A DNA stretch of 64,000 nucleotides from Pterois miles (lineage: Eukaryota; Chordata; Actinopteri; Perciformes; Scorpaenidae): assembly GCA_947000775.1 (NCBI GenBank), contig CAMQGK010000638.1, positions 25,051,001 through 25,115,000 of the forward strand. Reading direction: 5' to 3'. Position 1 is the stretch's first letter. Each line of letters begins with the position of its first letter. Shown in pieces: positions 23,122 through 33,745 of this stretch. The translations under genes and the position numbers were made by a program. The notes below the pieces were generated by a model. That model saw only the letters and a program-made list of their open reading frames with translations. It had not been told where the DNA came from and did not search any database.

Positions 23122-23985
23122 AGAGGACATATCATGCTCATTTCCAGGTTCATACTTGTATTTTTTGTTTCTACTAGAACATGTTTACATACTTTAATAT
23201 TCAAAAACATTTTTTTGTTTATGTGTCTGTCTGAATATTCCTGTATTCACCCTCTGTCTGAAAAGCTTCATTTTAGTCTCTTTTAGACCCCCTCCTGGAA
23301 AAGTCCCTGCTCTGATTGGCTTGTGAGAAAAAATATGGTGCACCTTTGCATAGGTAGTCGTCAAGTTGTGGACGGTATCAAAGCTATTACAAAGATGATG
23401 CCGTTAAAGCGCCGCCAAGGGTTTGAAATGGTATATAGCTCCTATCTCCCAAGTGGGTGCGTGTTTGGAAGTGTTGTGCACTTTGTGTGGATGGATGAAA
23501 GCAGGATGGATTGTATTTATTTGCTTTTAAATTAGTTAGTAAGGGCAATCACAAGCGTTAGTTGCCTGATTTCTCTTTCATTTTAGTGTCAGGATGTTCT
23601 GAAGATATGCCGCTTGTGATAAATTAATCTAATGTTTAGTTTGGTGAGTATCGGGCTAAAGATTCAGTCATAATCCATGTTCATGTTCACTTCTCCCATT
23701 GAAGTTAATAGACTCAGGACATGCCACGAATCCTCTGAGGAAGGGCAGTGGTGAAACCCACATGACTCAGATACAGCAAACCGACTCTCTTTCTGACTGT
23801 CTCTGGCAATATTTTCTAATGAACATTATGACAACATGCGTATGTGACATAGGAAAGAGAGCCAGATTTGAATTGCTTGTTGAATCATGTTGTCTGATCT
23901 AGATAGTCCACAAAAAAACTGGGTTGTCTCATTAGATACTTGTATGAGCACAAGCACTGAAAAAGTTCTTCATGATATGTCCCTT
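23122..23985. mobile_element. piggyBac-like MITE, 864 bp, TTAA-flanked
   Basis: The element is bounded by TTAA at 23118-23121 and 23986-23989, the target duplication of piggyBac transposons. The left end is AGAGGACATATCATG and the reverse complement of the right end is AAGGGACATATCATG, a 15-bp inverted repeat with 13 matches. A subterminal match is also visible: ATACTTGTA on the left versus CATACAAGTA in the right-end complement. No open frame resembles a piggyBac transposase (the 70-codon frame at 23323-23535 has no domain), so it is non-autonomous. No other transposon is nested in it. Confidence 0.88.
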
Positions 23986-23989
23986 TTAA

Positions 23990-24959
23990 TTCCTGTATTC
24001 CTGTTTTTTCCCGACACATGAAATTGTTTTGTACAAATCCCTGTCATTGCTTTGGGCGATATTTTTGTGCGTGTTTTTGCAGCAGTGTTCATTCACATTT
24101 TTCTATTAGGTTTCACACACAATTGCTAAAGCTACAACAAAAGAAGGAAGTATTGTTTTCTTATCAGATAGTGTAGCTGTTATCATGCTCTAAATAGGAA
24201 GAACATGTTTCCACAAGGGTTAAACAGCAAGTCATTGAGAAGGAGCCACACACTGTTTGATTAATTGCTTTCCATAGCAATGTACAGTCTTGATTATCCA
24301 CAGGCAACGTCCTCACTCGCTGTTTGTGTTGTGACCCACTTCTACCTCCAATTTCAAAACACTTAGGCAATGTAGGGCAGCAGTTATGCAGCACCAAACA
24401 ATGACACACAGTAACACTGTGTTGTCGGGCAGTACTTTATCTAAGCAGACTGATTTGTTCCAGCAGGTACTGAGCCTGCGGGGACTGAAACAGATGGAGA
24501 TTCAGAGAGGCGACAGTTGCTAGCGGAGCAACGTTTGGCAGAGGGAGGGTGATAAAGATCAGAAGTCAGAATGGAAAAAAAGACTAAACAAATCTTTAAA
24601 TTGTATAAACTTGCTAATGTGTAAACTAAATATATATGTTTTTGAGAAGAAAACGCTGCTTCAAGCCCTGTTCAACTATATTAATCAAATAGAAATGAAA
24701 TTTCACATTTTTCGCCAGAACAGCTGTGTAAATTAAATGTGCTTTGAGCAAAAATTGTATTCCATATCTTTTGGTTTCATAAATTAACATAAACAATGGC
24801 TCTTTTTCTTTAAAGCACCTGTAATCAATATATCGATGACGGAGCACGTCTACATTTTTGCATAAATAAACTATTATAAATTTAATAAATTTCCATTTGG
24901 TGGATTATTTCTCTGTTGTTACAATACTAATTATCACTGTATTTTACATGGTTGGAAAG
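23990..24959. other. Anonymous DNA
   Basis: No recognised gene or repeat. Confidence 0.35.
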
Positions 24960-25384
24960 CCTGTTTATTTACCTTCACAGTGATGTCCAACTCGTGAAGA
25001 TCATGTATTTGTGGGATGAGCAGCACAGCTGATTATGTGGGTAGCGTCCAAGTGAAATCTGCCAAAATTCTCTGTCACTGGTAAACAGTGTATTCTGCTG
25101 TTGGAGCTCCAGGTGATCGATAGTGAATAGTTGGCTGTCAAAATCATGTCAGAGAAGAGGAGTTTTGTTTTGAAGCCAAATTTTTCACTGAGCCGTGCTG
25201 GTTTTGGGAAAAGCTGACTTTTCGGAATGAACCGGATCACCAACAGCAGAAAACGCTGTTTACCATCGGCAGAGAATTTTGGCAGATTTTACTTGGACGC
25301 TACCCACATAATCAGCTGTGCTGCTCATCCCACAAATGCATGATCCATACAAGTTGGACATCATTGTGAGGGTAAATAAACAGG
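24960..25384. mobile_element. Foldback element: 145-bp inverted arms, 135-bp spacer
   Basis: Left arm 24960-25104 and right arm 25240-25384 are inverted copies of equal length, alignable without gaps with about 13 mismatches by eye (about 91% identity). Outer ends read CCTGTTTATTTACC. The longest uninterrupted matches include GCAGCACAGCTGATTATGTG and CTGCCAAAATTCTCTG. The spacer 25105-25239 is unique and non-coding. Transcripts from either strand could fold into a long hairpin. The terminal word does not identify a superfamily and the target duplication is not evident. It may also be an inverted duplication unrelated to a transposase. Confidence 0.85.
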
Positions 25385-26160
25385 GTACACATACAAAATA
25401 ATATATATAATGTGCATGTTTAGCACAAAAACACTATTATCACTTCAGGTTATGCCTATTTAAAGTATATCAGGTATTGGCGTACTTGGTGGAAAATTCT
25501 GTCTAAAGCTTCAAGAGGTCATATTTGGATGTGTGGAGGCTACTGATATAAAGTATACAGTATTAACCAAAACATCAGGTATTAACCTGTGATTTAATAG
25601 CGAATAGTCAATGTGTAGGATAGCTATGTTTTCCAATCTTCACGGCCGTGCAAGAACTGTGAAAGGTAATATCTAATTTCCAGCTCAACATTAGCTCACG
25701 ATGCATTTGGCCATCAGTGTAACACTGATGTGTTATGAATTTCACAGGCCAGGTTAATAGATTAGAACTAATTCAGTGAATTAGACAGACGGAGGCAATA
25801 CGCTGCTGTAATGACAAACACTTAATGTACCACTGAAGGCAATATGAGCACTTAAGTGATCAAACACACACTAACGTGTACTTACCATGTTTGGATAACA
25901 CGTATGATTAGTTTACACATGGATAGGCTGGCTGTGTCTGCTCAACCTGAGAGTGCTGGTCTGGAATTTCTAGTTGTTCATTTCAAATCATACTATCCAC
26001 ATTTTCATATCGTTTTCTGTCTTAGCTTGACAGCTATTTTCCTTATACCCTATAATACATGCAAAGCATTATACATGGATGCAATTCCTCAGCGGTTTTC
26101 AAAATTAACTGTCAGCGGTGTTACATTTAATAGCATCCACTCCTGTTTGATCACATTTTT
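25385..26160. other. Anonymous DNA
   Basis: No recognised gene or repeat. A 107-codon frame at 25856-26179 (+) has no recognisable domain. Confidence 0.35.
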
Positions 26161-26162
26161 CA

Positions 26163-26320
26163 TTCTTCTTAGTTTTTAAATACATTTCTTTTTCCTCATT
26201 TTGATTATGAAATGTTTTAATATTCACTATTTGAAAGCAGCATTTTTTTCCTTTGGCCAGTCGGGGGTAGTGGAGGAAACTGTAAACACAACACTGACAT
26301 GTTGTAACAGCAAACATATT
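26163..26320 (+). repeat. Dispersed repeat R7, copy 1
   Basis: It matches 27541-27670 in the same orientation: AAATACATTTCTTTT, GAAATGTTTTAATATTCACT, GAAAGCAGCAT, GGGGTAGT..AGGAAA and ACACTGACATGTTGT. The copies are 1.4 kb apart and each is followed within a few hundred bases by R1 minus-orientation sequence. Confidence 0.65.
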
Positions 26321-26559
26321 GGCATTAACAACTATTTACTCATCTGGTAGATATGAAGTAACATTAGTATTCATTTGGAGTCACGTTTCTCACTGTCAGA
26401 CATTCACCATCCTCTTAGCTCTGTTTTGGTCTCCACCTTCTCCTGAGAAAAAAGCTTGCTAAACGCTCCACGACGTTCACCAGCTAGTCACTTCCTTTGG
26501 TTCATTTTTGCTGAAAACAGGAGCCTGCTGCAATTGCATAGGAAAGTGTAGGAATAGCA

Positions 26560-27060
26560 TACCATTTTGAGGATATTTGATGTGTCATTACACATTATAA
26601 GCATTTTGCATGTCATTTTGGGGCCATATCGTGGTGCAGTGGTTAGCACTGTCGCCTCACAGCAAGAGAGTCGCAGGTTCGTATCCGGCTTGGGGTCCTT
26701 CTGTGTGGAGTTTGCATGTTTTCCCTGTGTTAGCGTGGGTTTTCTCCTGGTTCTCCTGCTTCCTCCCACAGTCCAAAGACATGCAGGTTAATCCTTGACT
26801 CTAAATTGGGGGTTGTAGGTGTGAATGTAGCCTGTCTCTGCGTGCCCTGCGATGGACTGGTGACCTGTCCAGGTGTACCCCGCCTTTGCCTAATGCCAGC
26901 TGGCATCGGCTCCAGCTCCCCCACGACCCCTACGATTGCAGGTAGATGGATGCATGGATGGCGTGTCATTTCATGCCACATCGTTGCCATGAAATGCTTG
27001 CAGTTATGCAACAAAACTATGGTAACAACTAGGTTAGGCAACAAAACTGCTTAGATAGAT
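26560..27060 (-). repeat. R1 minus-orientation remnant split by SINE-B
   Basis: The left part (CATACCATTTTGAGGATATT, 26560-26618) matches the R1 block ACGCCATTTTAAGGACATT at 27718-27736. After the SINE, the right part (26972-27060) contains CAACAAAACTATGGTAACAA and GGTTAGGCAACAAAACTGCT, R1 minus-type words. The SINE was therefore inserted into a pre-existing R1 copy. Confidence 0.6.
26619..26960 (+). mobile_element. SINE-B, near full length, with target duplication
   Basis: This tRNA-derived SINE of about 342 bp is flanked by an 11-bp duplication, GCATGTCATTT (26608-26618) versus GCGTGTCATTT (26961-26971), one mismatch. The head has A-box-like GTGGTGCAGTGGTTAGCAC and B-box-like GGTTCGTATCC. 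The body has TGGAGTTTGCATGTTTTCCC, AGTCCAAAGACATGCAG and CTGCGATGGACTGGTGACCT. The 3' end is GATGGATGCATGGATG. Such elements are transcribed by RNA polymerase III and mobilised by LINE machinery. The protein frames over it are not genes. Confidence 0.9.
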
Positions 27061-27540
27061 GCATTGCAGTCAGCGCAGACTACTACTAGCAAGAACAGCA
27101 TCATTGCACACAAAATGACTTTACAAATTGTTGTGTCATTCATACATTGTTTAGTAAGACTGGGCTGTGATCAGTGATGAGTGAACCAAAACAGTGAAGT
27201 TGTGGGCTGTAAAACCAAAACAAGATGCTAAAATGCTACCTATAGAGCTCAAAGCAACTGCATTTGTGTCACAGTTCTCATTCATTCTCACTGCCAGCGA
27301 ACCTTTTCCTACATATGTGTATATATAAAAATATTAATTACTGTAGCATTAAGTCAAATTGTGAGGGCACTACTATGAAGTCTTTGGGGATTTTATTTCA
27401 ATTGATAAAGTTTGTGTTTGTACAGCCAGGTAGCAACATAGGCTAATTTTTATCCTTTTATGCTCTCTTCAACTGTACGAAAAATAAATTCATATGCATT
27501 TGTTTCATTAACAATTACATTTTAGGGGAACTAAAGAATG
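27061..27540. other. Anonymous DNA
   Basis: No recognised gene or repeat. Confidence 0.35.
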
Positions 27541-27670
27541 CCAAAGCATAGTTTTGAAATACATTTCTTTTGTTCATTTTCAATGTGAAATATTTTAATA
27601 CTTTCTATTTTAAAGCTGCATCAGGGGTAGTCAAGAAATCTACCATAACACAATGCTGACATGTTATCAC
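27541..27670 (+). repeat. Dispersed repeat R7, copy 2
   Basis: Partner of 26163-26320: AAATACATTTCTTTTGTTCA, GTGAAATATTTTAATACTTT, AAGCTGCATCAGGGGTAGT and AATGCTGACATGTTAT. Confidence 0.65.
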
Positions 27671-27689
27671 CACAGTTGTAGCAGCAAGC

Positions 27690-27965
27690 TGATCCCGTGG
27701 GATGGCGTATAAATATCACGCCATTTTAAGGACATTCTGCCTGTCATGATAAGGCCTTTTAAGCTTTTTTTTTTGTTATTTTTCCCCAAAAAAACTACGG
27801 TAATGGCCACAGTTCGGTGTCATGGTAGGGCTTAAAAGTAAAATATGTATATAAACAACATAGAAAACACATCCCGAACGTCACTGATGTAACATTAACT
27901 CAACACTTGGGACACGAACGGCGGTCTCCCAGTTGAAAGTCCTGAGTTTGTTGGACCCATTACAG
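27690..27965 (-). repeat. Dispersed repeat R1, minus orientation
   Basis: GTGGGATGGCGTATAAATAT, GCCATTTTAAGGACATTCTG, then GGGACACGAACGGCGGTCTC, CCAGTTGAAAGTCCTGAGTT and TGTTGGACCC. The last three are the complement of the R1 block GGGTCCAACAAACACAGGACTTTC...GTGTCCC. Confidence 0.7.
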
Positions 27966-28040
27966 CCAACTTTTCTACTAGTTTATATTCAAAGTTGATT
28001 TCTTTTATTTGTTCAACAAATTCATGTAAAGTAACAGTCT

Positions 28041-28100
28041 TCCCGAATTTCCCTCCGGGGATTAATAAAGGTTCATCTTACATTATCTTATCTTATCTTC
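28041..28100 (+). mobile_element. SINE-A-like 3' tail fragment
   Basis: CCCGAATTTCCCTCCGGGGA then TTAATAAAGGTTCATCTTAC and a (TTATC)n run repeat the tail architecture of SINE-A (compare 40375-40446). No body is present. Confidence 0.55.
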
Positions 28101-28427
28101 TGCTGCATCGAGTAGTAGACTGTGCAGCACACACTTAAATGCAAAATTTTGGTTGGACAAGCAGGACATTTGAGCGCTGTAGGGAGTGTACTGACACCAA
28201 ACAGGATGACTGATGAGATGAACTTTATATAATTTTTCACTCTCATTATAAAATAAAGCTGGCACAAAAAAAGCAGTTATGAACAGAGGTTTTCTGTTTT
28301 GGACCTCGAGCAAAATGGACATAAAAGTGGTGCAGCCATCAAGACAAGGAAGAAATCAATATTCATTAATACCCTTACACAACTCTGCAAAAGAGCGTGA
28401 TGATTAGATTTGTCAGAGCGAGTGGAT

Positions 28428-28430
<3 letters not shown>
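28101..28430. other. Anonymous DNA
   Basis: No recognised gene or repeat before the TG tract. Confidence 0.35.

Positions 28431-28487
<57 letters not shown>
28431..28487 (+). repeat. (TG)n microsatellite, 57 bases
   Basis: An uninterrupted TG dinucleotide of about 28 units. The long perfect run predicts length polymorphism, and alternating purine-pyrimidine sequence can adopt Z-DNA. Confidence 0.98.
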
Positions 28488-28489
<2 letters not shown>

Positions 28490-28701
28490 AGTGGAGGAGG
28501 GGTCAGACTTTTGTGTTTCAAATTGGGCCTGGCTGAGGAATGTGGGCTGTGAAGGGCAGGAGAACAAAAAAAAGTAGGATCCACAGGGATTAGAGACAAC
28601 ACTGAATGACAGCTCTTTGACTCATTCATTCTCTATAACTCATGTTTTATTCATCTCTCTGTGATCAGGTAGTTTAACTGAAATCAAGATGTCTTTTTTT
28701 T

Positions 28702-29057
28702 GGGGGCGGAGTAGCTAGTCTGTAGGGAGTTGGCTTGGGAATCGGAGGGTCACCGGTTCAAGTCCCGACATGGACCAAGAACTGAGTGTGAACTGGTAGC
28801 TGGAGAGGTGCCAGTTTACCTCTTGGGCACTGCCGAGGTGCCCCTGAGCAAGGCACCAAACCCCCAACTGCTCGGGGCGCTTGTCAGGAGCAGCCCCCTC
28901 ACTCTGACATCTCTCCATTTGATGCATGTATATGGGTCCTGTTTGTGCATGTGTGTGTCCCGGGTCTGATGTACCGTGTATATGTAAAAAACAACAGAGT
29001 GTAAAAATTGAATTTCCCCAAGTGGGACGAATAAAGGACTATCTTCTTCTTCTTCTT
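28702..29057 (+). mobile_element. SINE-A, full length
   Basis: tRNA-like head GGGGGCGGAGTAGCTAGTCT...GTAGGGAG with B box GGTTCAAGTCC (28756-28766), a body with CTTGGGCACTGCCGAGGTGC and CTGAGCAAGGCACCAAACCC, a variable part with TGCATGT words, and a tail ATTGAATTTCCCCAAGTGGG then AATAAAGGACTATCTTCTTC ending in a CTT run. The copy at 40087-40446 is nearly identical in head and body, so both are relatively young. Open frames on either strand are translations of the SINE. Confidence 0.92.
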
Positions 29058-30250
29058 TTTTTAAAGCACAACAAAAACACATTTATAGAATTCATTTTGA
29101 ACGTAGTCTGGCGACAGAGTTTATATTTGTGGGGGTGAGAGGTAGCGCCACATCAATCCTGGCCTCGCTCTCTGAGACCCAGAGCATTTAGAAAAGCAAA
29201 TGTAAAGGCTTTCATGAGCTGGCGAGCGGCTGAATCATTACTGCGTTCTATCAATCAGCCCTCGAATGCAGCAAAAGAGCCATTTATGCGTCTGACAGTG
29301 TCTCCGTCTATTTAAAAAACAAGCTTTGATTTAGACTGTTCCCTTCATGTCTGCTGCAGAATGACTGAAGCGTCTGTATCAAGCACTGACGACAACAAAA
29401 AACACAGTCTCATGCATAGTCACACAAGGATTGACATATGCCAGCCGGAGCGAGCGAAGCAGCTTGGCTGGGCTTGTTCACGGCCTTAATCAATGGGAGG
29501 CTTAGCTGGTGACACAAACGATCATGGCAGCAGCAGAAGCCGCAGACTGTAGCAAATCCCAGCTCATCTCATTACCACAGACGCATGAGAGGAGCCATAT
29601 TACCATTTCTGCCAGATCTGTCACTGGGACCATTCAGGGGGTGGACGGAAATATGAAACAGCTAGCTATATACGTAAACATCTGGCACTATGTGAATATC
29701 CAGAAGCTAATCAACTGTGCTGATAAGTGTGTGTGCAGATTGTGTTTGGCATATGTTGTCACTCTCCATGCTGTTCATCTCGCCACACTGCAGGTGCTAT
29801 AGCATTTTAACACTGAAAATATCATTATGTTAATTTTGAGGCATTTAAATAATTGCCATAAACAAGTGAGGTTGGTGTTTTTACACAATGTGTATGTTGG
29901 ATTTGAAAAGTGCTTTAAAGTGGAAAATAGACGGTGCTTTTACTTTGAAAGTAAGTCGCAACTTGTCAAGTTGTAAAACGTAGTTTCAACGTGTTCATTT
30001 ATAAGCACAAAATGCTTATTGGATGTTTTCAATGGTGATATTAGAACTTCTTCCTCTTGAAAGGGAGCGACACCATGGAGGGGTAACAGCTGGAAATGTG
30101 AGCTGAATTTTCAGTACATTATACATTACTCATATTACTCATGCAACTGCAAGGCATTCAGCCTTTATTTATACTCAAGAGATCATTGAGGGGCGACTCT
30201 CATACAGTGACACTGTGACAATTAAAAAGCCCTGGGTTTTTGCTATTATG
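29058..30250. other. Single-copy DNA, including a candidate conserved block
   Basis: No repeat family from elsewhere in the window appears here. The part at 29140-29660 is described separately. Confidence 0.4.
29140..29660. promoter_or_regulatory. Candidate conserved non-coding element (unverified)
   Basis: This stretch has balanced composition, no repeat similarity, no convincing exon and several homeodomain-like motifs (CTATCAATCAG, CCTTAATCAATGG, CATTTATG). Such texture is seen in vertebrate conserved enhancers, but conservation cannot be judged from one sequence. Confidence 0.25.
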
Positions 30251-30564
30251 ATAATGTCGCCTCACAGCAAGAGGGTCGCAGGTCGGATTTGGCTTGGGGT
30301 CCTTCTGTGTGCAGTTTGCATGTTCTCCCCATGTTATTGTGGGTTTTCTACGGGTTCTCCAGTTTTCTCTCACAGTCCAAAGACATGCAGGTTAACTGAT
30401 GACTCTGAAAGGTGTGAATGTGAGTGGGAATGGTTGTCTGTCTCTATGTGCCCTGTGATGGACTGGCGCGCTGTCCAGGGTGCACCCTGCCTTCGCCTAA
30501 TGCCAGCTGAGATCGGCTCCGGCCACCCTTGCAACCCCTAACAGGACAGGTGGATGGATGGATA
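30251..30564 (+). mobile_element. SINE-B lacking the 5' head
   Basis: It starts at GTCGCCTCACAGCAAGAGGG, so the A-box segment is missing. It continues through TTGCATGTTCTCCCCATGTT, AGTCCAAAGACATGCAG, CCTGTGATGGACTGGCGCGC and ends GGTGGATGGATGGATAG. Confidence 0.85.
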
Positions 30565-32571
30565 GAGAAAACATTTAGCTAAAGCAGCTAAAGAGACAGA
30601 TTTTTCTGTCAAAGCTTGGGGAAGACAAAAACAGACCTAAAAATAAGAGAGAATTAATATTGAATTTGTCAGCTGTACGTTAACACAACTCCGAATGATC
30701 ACAATCACCAAGACAACTTTATAAGGCGATATATGGGGTCGGGTTTCAGCTTGGTGAGCTGCCGCCAAGTGGCCAAAAAACATCAGTTATTCAACTTTAA
30801 ACTTTGTAGCTAACATTTCTATTTTGCTAGTCTGTTTCTGTTTTGGGATCAAAACAACAGAACTGAAAGTAGGATGTCCGCCTGTAATACAGCTAATAAC
30901 GTGTGAAAAGCCTGGCAGCTGGCGTCTTATTATTATTATTATATCGAATTATCTTATGATCACCTGAACACTCGCAAGACAGTGGCATCATTTGTGGACT
31001 GTCTCGACTGTTGTTTCGCCTGTTGTGTCCATCAGGTTGTTGCTATGGGAACAACGCACCACAGTTTGTTTGATTGTGTAGGGACCATCTGCGCCACACT
31101 TAACATTTTCAATCAGCATTGTGTACATACTTCACATACAAAATCTGCATGCTGACACTTTGAAACCATAAAAGTAATTAGCGACAGATTTCTTCAAGCT
31201 GACACACACTGTTAATCATTTTCACGTGACTGGCCTGTGCAGCTGTGCCTTTGTGGTTGTTATGTATTTCCGTGCTTCAAAGTTTAAGGTCTTTTTAATG
31301 TGGTATTTTATTATTTTTTGTGTATGCAGTGGGACACATTCAGTAGTCAGTCACGATAAAGACTATCACACTCCAGCTAGAGCTAGAGAGGAGGAAGCAC
31401 AAGTCGTTCTCCTTTGTAGCCCTGAATCAAACAGATATATTTAGACCCGCTGCTCTGTGCTGTACTAACCGAGCGGTATTCCCCTCTCAATCTGTACGGC
31501 TGTGTTCCGCTGCCGCAACACAGCCAGGGGTCTTCCACACTGTCAAAGGCTTTGTTGAAAGAATACCCACGCTGAATCAATCCCTTATGTAGTGGACACA
31601 GGAGCCGATTCACAGCGATAGGTTCCTCATCGCTGATCCATGTTTTTTTGTACAAAGCCCGCTGTTGTGTCGACAGGAGCCAAGCTGTCTTCCCATGACC
31701 AGCCGGACCGGCCATGTCTAAAGCAGTGTCAGGGCGCTGTGACGGGCCTGTGTCACGGATAACAGGACATGACTGGCCACTGGCTTTCACTCTGCTGTGG
31801 AAAATAGAGAGCAGCTTGAAGTGACCCAGAATATCTGATAACAGGAACAGAGACCAGGACACTGGAGGATACAGGGACATAGATGTCACAAGCCATAGGT
31901 TGTTTGGTTTGTCTGAATCTGAGGGAAACTCATACTTTTGGTTTGTTTTCTATTCAGTCTGGTTTAGAGTCACAATACAAATTCAAAGCAGACCAAATTT
32001 AATAAATAATGCACTGTGGGGTATGTACGTAAGACCAAATCTATCTTTTTTGTCACCACAGCTGACACTGAACTATTTCTTGCAGACTTTGAAATATTTT
32101 TCTTGTGAATGCAAAAATCCCTTCTCTTTCCTTTTTTTCCATTTCATCTGAAATTACTTTATAATTATCACATTTTGTGGACTTTATTTAGCCCATTCTG
32201 TATGTTCTCTGCGGCCCAGATGTCAAGCAAACATCAGTCCTCTCCCACTCTTGTTGTTTACCTTGTCCATCTGAACCACACGGCAGCCTCCGGGTCTGAA
32301 AAGTGAAGCAAATGCAGAAGTGCCATAATTTCAAATGCTAGTTTCAAATCTTATTTAATACAGCATGATGTACTAAGTAAATCATGGTGGTAGTTAGAGT
32401 CAAATAGACCATAAAGCAGAGGATGCTTTAGGACGGTGATACCTTGTGATTGACGGGTTGCTACCACTGCGTTGTACAGTCTGGGAGTTGTCCGTGTTTT
32501 CATCTTTAAACCTTTCACAGCGTGTTTTCAGTTCATGAACATAACATTTTTGTTGTGTCTGGTTGACCCTC
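30565..32571. other. Anonymous DNA with one weak candidate exon
   Basis: No recognised repeat. An (ATT)n run of about 5 units lies near 30938-30952. The candidate exon at 31470-31794 is listed separately. Confidence 0.35.
31470..31794 (-). CDS. Weak candidate exon, unknown product
   Basis: A minus-strand frame stays open across 168 codons (31383-31889) in a GC-richer patch. Reading on the minus strand, an acceptor-like CTATTTTCCACAG precedes position 31794 and a donor-like GTTAGT follows position 31470, giving a possible 325-base internal exon. The deduced stretch includes KTWISDEEPIAVNRLLCPLH and KAFDSVEDPWLCCGSG. I do not recognise the protein, no partner exons are seen, and an open frame of this length can occur by chance in GC-richer DNA. 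Treat it as a hypothesis only. Confidence 0.12.
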
Positions 32572-32690
32572 TTGTGTCACTTCTGGTTGCAAAAACAACA
32601 TGGCGGTCAAAATTCTAACTTGAGCCTTCAAAATGGTAATCTACAAACCTGTGCGTCCATTTCTTATATACAGTTTATGATCATTTGGTT
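32572..32690 (+). repeat. Dispersed repeat R5, copy 1
   Basis: CTTGTGTCACTTCTGGTTGC, AAACAACATGGCGGTC, CTTCAAAATGGTAATCTACA, then GCGTCCATTTCTTATATA. The last part pairs with the complement of 35048-35075. Confidence 0.55.
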
Positions 32691-32770
32691 TGTGTTGGTC
32701 CACAGAGTATGATTACTGTGTTTACACCTGCCCAAACAAACCACACCAGTGTTCAATTAAAACAATCTAA
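32691..32770. mobile_element. Small MITE-like fragment
   Basis: GTTGGTCCACAGAG and CACCTGCCCAAACAAACCAC resemble words at 12540-12600 (TTGGTCCACACCAGGG, AACCCAAACAAACCGCACC) in the candidate MITE at 12.0-12.7 kb. Confidence 0.35.
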
Positions 32771-33689
32771 ATGTTGGCTTGGGAAAGCTTCCTAAAAAAA
32801 ATGGATTCAGGTGGAAGTATCAGTTACATGAACAGTTTGAATCCTCATCAGATACCAAAAAAAAACCAAAACTGGTACCTGAACCCATCCTGACAGCGAG
32901 TGTGAGCACAGGAAGAAAGAGTGTCTTTTTGGACATCCTGTACAGTACTTCTGTGAGTATGTGCCTGCTGTCTTGTAAGCCTCAGGCAGCTTTAGTGTCC
33001 TCATTTGGAGCTTTGGGTGATGATATGAAGCAATGTTTTTACTGCAGTACAGTAGACATCATGCTTGTTGATCAAATCAAAAAGCAAGGATCATTAACTC
33101 ACTAAATATTGACCTGAGCTGGTCATACAAGCAAGGCCTCCACCAGATACATAATTTAATTTAATGCTAACTATATAGTCCTATGTTCGATCCTGCAGAC
33201 TGAGTAGTGTATCAGTCCACAATAAATAGCCATTACCAACCATTTTTGGACCCTACACCTAACAACACAGGACAGATCACTGGTGTCAGAGTGCTTCGTA
33301 CACCCACCATCCACTCCAACCTCTTCTGCTGACCTCTGTAGTATAAAGATGTCACACTTCCTGGAAGGGAAAAACAGCATTAGCATATGAAGCTGCTGCA
33401 ATCCAGGCAGCAATTAAAGCTACAGCCACACAATAAAAGAAATCAATCTACAACCAGACATGTTTTACACATATCACATGACCATTCACGTGGACTAGGC
33501 ATTCACATGCTGGTGTAAACAGGAAGTAGCAATGGACACTGGAACTAAAGCACTCAAATAATAGCCAGCATCCTGCGCTTGTAGGCAGTAGTAGCGTTAT
33601 AAAATGCAGAATTTAACTGCACAACAACTGCCAGCAGAGACAACAGGGTCAGTGCTGCTTATAACTCATTATAAGCTTACTTTATTTAC
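32771..33689. other. Anonymous DNA
   Basis: No recognised gene or repeat. A 108-codon frame at 32779-33105 (+) has no domain. Confidence 0.35.
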
Positions 33690-33745
33690 ATAATTAGATC
33701 CTAAAAGTTGAGACCCAGACCGAGGCTGGACCGAGGCCTGGGAGT
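33690..33745 (-). repeat. Dispersed repeat R4, short fragment
   Basis: AATTAGATCCTAAAAGTTGA and GAGACCCAGACCGAGGC match 57767-57845 (ATTAGGTCCTAAAAGTTGTA, GAGACCCAGACCGAGAC). Confidence 0.55.

Noticed and set aside
26488..27044. Open frames of 74-104 codons on both strands
   Set aside because: They lie on SINE-B. The same peptides reappear wherever SINE-B occurs (30.2, 61.8 kb).
28750..28770. tRNA-like B box as a possible functional tRNA gene
   Set aside because: The surrounding sequence cannot fold as a full tRNA cloverleaf by eye and is followed by the SINE-A body. The same holds for the SINE-B and SINE-C heads.
28715..29082. Open frames of 67-88 codons with nearly identical peptides at 28.7, 40.1 and 45.5 kb
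   Set aside because: Identical peptides at three places are SINE-A translations, not a gene family.
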